Positions 54,740 to 56,002 of a stretch of DNA of 56,002 nucleotides are shown here, one piece after another. Position numbers and translations under genes: made by a program. Under the pieces are notes generated by a model. It searched no databases, was not told where the DNA came from, and saw only the letters and a list, made by a program, of their open reading frames with translations. Origin of the DNA: UBA6100 sp049658145 (GTDB lineage: Bacteria; Actinomycetota; Coriobacteriia; Anaerosomatales; Anaerosomataceae); assembly GCA_049658145.1 (NCBI GenBank), contig JBASOJ010000035.1, positions 1 to 56,002 on the forward strand, written 5' to 3'. The number at the start of each line of letters is the position of its first letter. Within the stretch, counting starts at the first letter, position 1.

Positions 54740-55693
54740 ATGCCGCACTTCTCGGTTCTGGTTCCTGCATACAATGCGAGCAGTACCATCCGCGAGACGC
54801 TCGACTCCATCGGCGCCCAGACGTTCACCGACTGGGAGTGCGTGGTCGTGGACGACGGCTCTGCCGACGACACCGCGCAGGTCGTGACAGCGTATGCCGA
54901 GCGGGATCCGCGGTTCCGCCTCATCCAGCAGGAGAACAGGGGCGCGGCCGGCGCCTACCGTACCGCTGTGTCCGGGGCGCACTCCGACCTGCTGGTCATC
55001 TGTTCTGCCGACGACCTGCTGCTGCCCGCGCACATGGTGAAGATGGAAGACCTCATCAGGCGCAATCCCTCGTGTGGCATCTTCTCGTCCAACGGCGAGT
55101 ACCTCGACGATGGCACCGGTGAACGTGAGGTCGTCTACGTGTCCGAGGAGTGGCAGGAAGAGCGCTCGCTCAGCATCGAGCAGGTGATCCTGCAATGCTT
55201 CTTCAGTGTGGGTGCCGTATTCCGGAGAGAGGTCTACGAGCTTACCGGGGGGCATCGGCCGGGCGTCTACGTTGACGATTACGACCTGTGGCTTCGCGCG
55301 ATGGCGAAGGGGATGTTCCACCGATACACGCCCGAAGTGCTTTCGGTGCATCGGGTCTCCAGCTTCCAGCAGAGCGCCGACGTGCTTCGGGTGTGGAGGT
55401 CGGATATCGCAGTGTACGAGCACCTGCGGGCGGACAACGAGCTGTCGCCGAGTGCTTCGGCGGCGCTCGACAAGGCGATAGCGGAGCGGGTGCAGAGGAT
55501 CGAGGAGTACCCGGCCGAGATGGAGCGCCGCGCCGTTCAGGAGGTCATGGAGCAGCAGGCGGGGACGCTCCGAGGGCGCGTCGAACGGGTCGTAGGGCCG
55601 AAGCACGCCGACCGGGTGCTACGCCTGATCCACAGCGTCTCGTGGATCACACGACCGGCCCGCCGCTTCCTCGCCAAGTCCCGGAGACGATGA
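54740..55693 (+). CDS. glycosyltransferase family 2 protein
   Basis: 317-aa GT-A transferase. FSVLVPAYNASSTIRETL, VVVDDGSADDT, QENRGAAGAYRT and the metal-site CSADD are in order; YVDDYDLWLRAM lies on the acceptor side. The C-terminal about 80 residues are basic and helical with no membrane helix. Its 3' end overlaps the convergent GT4 gene by 75 bp. Sugar specificity is unknown. Confidence 0.85.
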   Translation: MPHFSVLVPAYNASSTIRETLDSIGAQTFTDWECVVVDDGSADDTAQVVTAYAERDPRFRLIQQENRGAAGAYRTAVSGAHSDLLVICSADDLLLPAHMVKMEDLIRRNPSCGIFSSNGEYLDDGTGEREVVYVSEEWQEERSLSIEQVILQCFFSVGAVFRREVYELTGGHRPGVYVDDYDLWLRAMAKGMFHRYTPEVLSVHRVSSFQQSADVLRVWRSDIAVYEHLRADNELSPSASAALDKAIAERVQRIEEYPAEMERRAVQEVMEQQAGTLRGRVERVVGPKHADRVLRLIHSVSWITRPARRFLAKSRRR

Positions 55694-56002
55694 CCACATC
55701 CGGTCCTGGGTCGACGCTCTTCCCTCGTACAGTCGCGCGATCTCACCGTGGTAGCGCTCGTTCGCGTACTCCTGCTCGGCGATCCGGCGGCCGAGGCTGC
55801 CGCGTCGCTCCGCCTCGGCCGGGTCGGCCATCAGCCGGTCGATCGCATCGCGGAGCAGGCGAGCATCGCCGAGCCGCACGGCGATGCCGCACTCGGGTGC
55901 GTGGGTCACCGACGCCACGGCGGTGTCCTGGAAGCAGATCACAGGGCGGGCGCACGCCATGGCCTCGACAGCCATCAGCCCGAAGGACTCGGCGGTAGAT
56001 GG
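55619..56002 (-). CDS. glycosyltransferase family 4 protein, 5' part missing
   Basis: C-terminal 127 codons of a GT4 enzyme; the gene enters from beyond the window end. The donor-site motif ESFGLMAVEAMACARPVI at the first residues is typical and complete, followed by the helical tail (IAEQEYANERYHGEIARLYE). The final 25 residues overlap the end of the convergent GT2 gene. The truncation is due to the window edge, not a mutation. Confidence 0.85.
   Translation of the reverse strand, partial: PSTAESFGLMAVEAMACARPVICFQDTAVASVTHAPECGIAVRLGDARLLRDAIDRLMADPAEAERRGSLGRRIAEQEYANERYHGEIARLYEGRASTQDRMWSSSPGLGEEAAGRSCDPRDAVDQA

Overview
The window is high-GC DNA from a bacterium that matures c-type cytochromes, makes tetrapyrroles from glutamyl-tRNA and carries a large surface-glycan locus. 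Four features fit a deep-branching, probably anaerobic Actinomycetota such as a Coriobacteriia relative: a Cys-type (CxxxY) CcmE, an AhbD-type heme synthase beside a fused AhbA/AhbB-like siroheme decarboxylase, the absence of hemE/hemG/hemH, and frequent GTG starts. This placement is inference; no rRNA or marker gene in the window fixes it.

Region 1 (1-7.2 kb): ccmE, ccmF, ccmA, ccmB, ccmC and a ccmD-like ORF form a cytochrome c maturation operon, followed by a HemX/CcsA-like membrane protein and a short-chain dehydrogenase. Region 2 (7.3-15.9 kb): hemA, hemC, hemD, tRNA-Ala(CGC), a small membrane protein, hemB, ahbD, an ahbA/ahbB-like fusion and hemL. Together they supply 5-aminolevulinate, uroporphyrinogen III and the siroheme-dependent heme route; siroheme synthase and AhbC are not here. 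The leaders of the ccm operon and of hemA share a motif and the same pseudoknot topology with different helix sequences, so they may be two copies of one regulatory RNA.

Region 3 (15.9-32.2 kb): galU, a secreted CAP-domain protein with three C-terminal repeats, two glycosyltransferases on the minus strand, then rmlC, rmlD, two glycosyltransferases, a GDP-mannose 4,6-dehydratase, rmlB, rmlA, a divergent second dehydratase, a phosphohexomutase, a GtrA-family protein and a polytopic membrane protein. This region makes dTDP-rhamnose and GDP-deoxysugars and contributes to glycan assembly.

Region 4 (32.4-44.1 kb): rfbF, rfbG and rfbH make a CDP-3,6-dideoxy-4-ketohexose. They are translationally coupled to a ThDP enzyme, an acylating acetaldehyde dehydrogenase, a 4-hydroxy-2-oxovalerate aldolase, two SDR proteins and a GtrB-like glycosyltransferase; a GT-C-like membrane protein follows. 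The best candidate for an undescribed system is here: aldolase and dehydrogenase, normally catabolic partners, may build a 2-oxo acid that the ThDP enzyme attaches to the ketosugar as a carbon branch.

Region 5 (44.1-56 kb): a nearly gapless, legionaminic-acid-type nonulosonate operon (legB, legC, ptmE, neuD-like, legI, legG, ptmA-like, Gfo/Idh/MocA, legF, and a large probable glycosyltransferase), then a tiny ORF, a GT2 enzyme and a truncated GT4 enzyme on the opposite strand running off the window.
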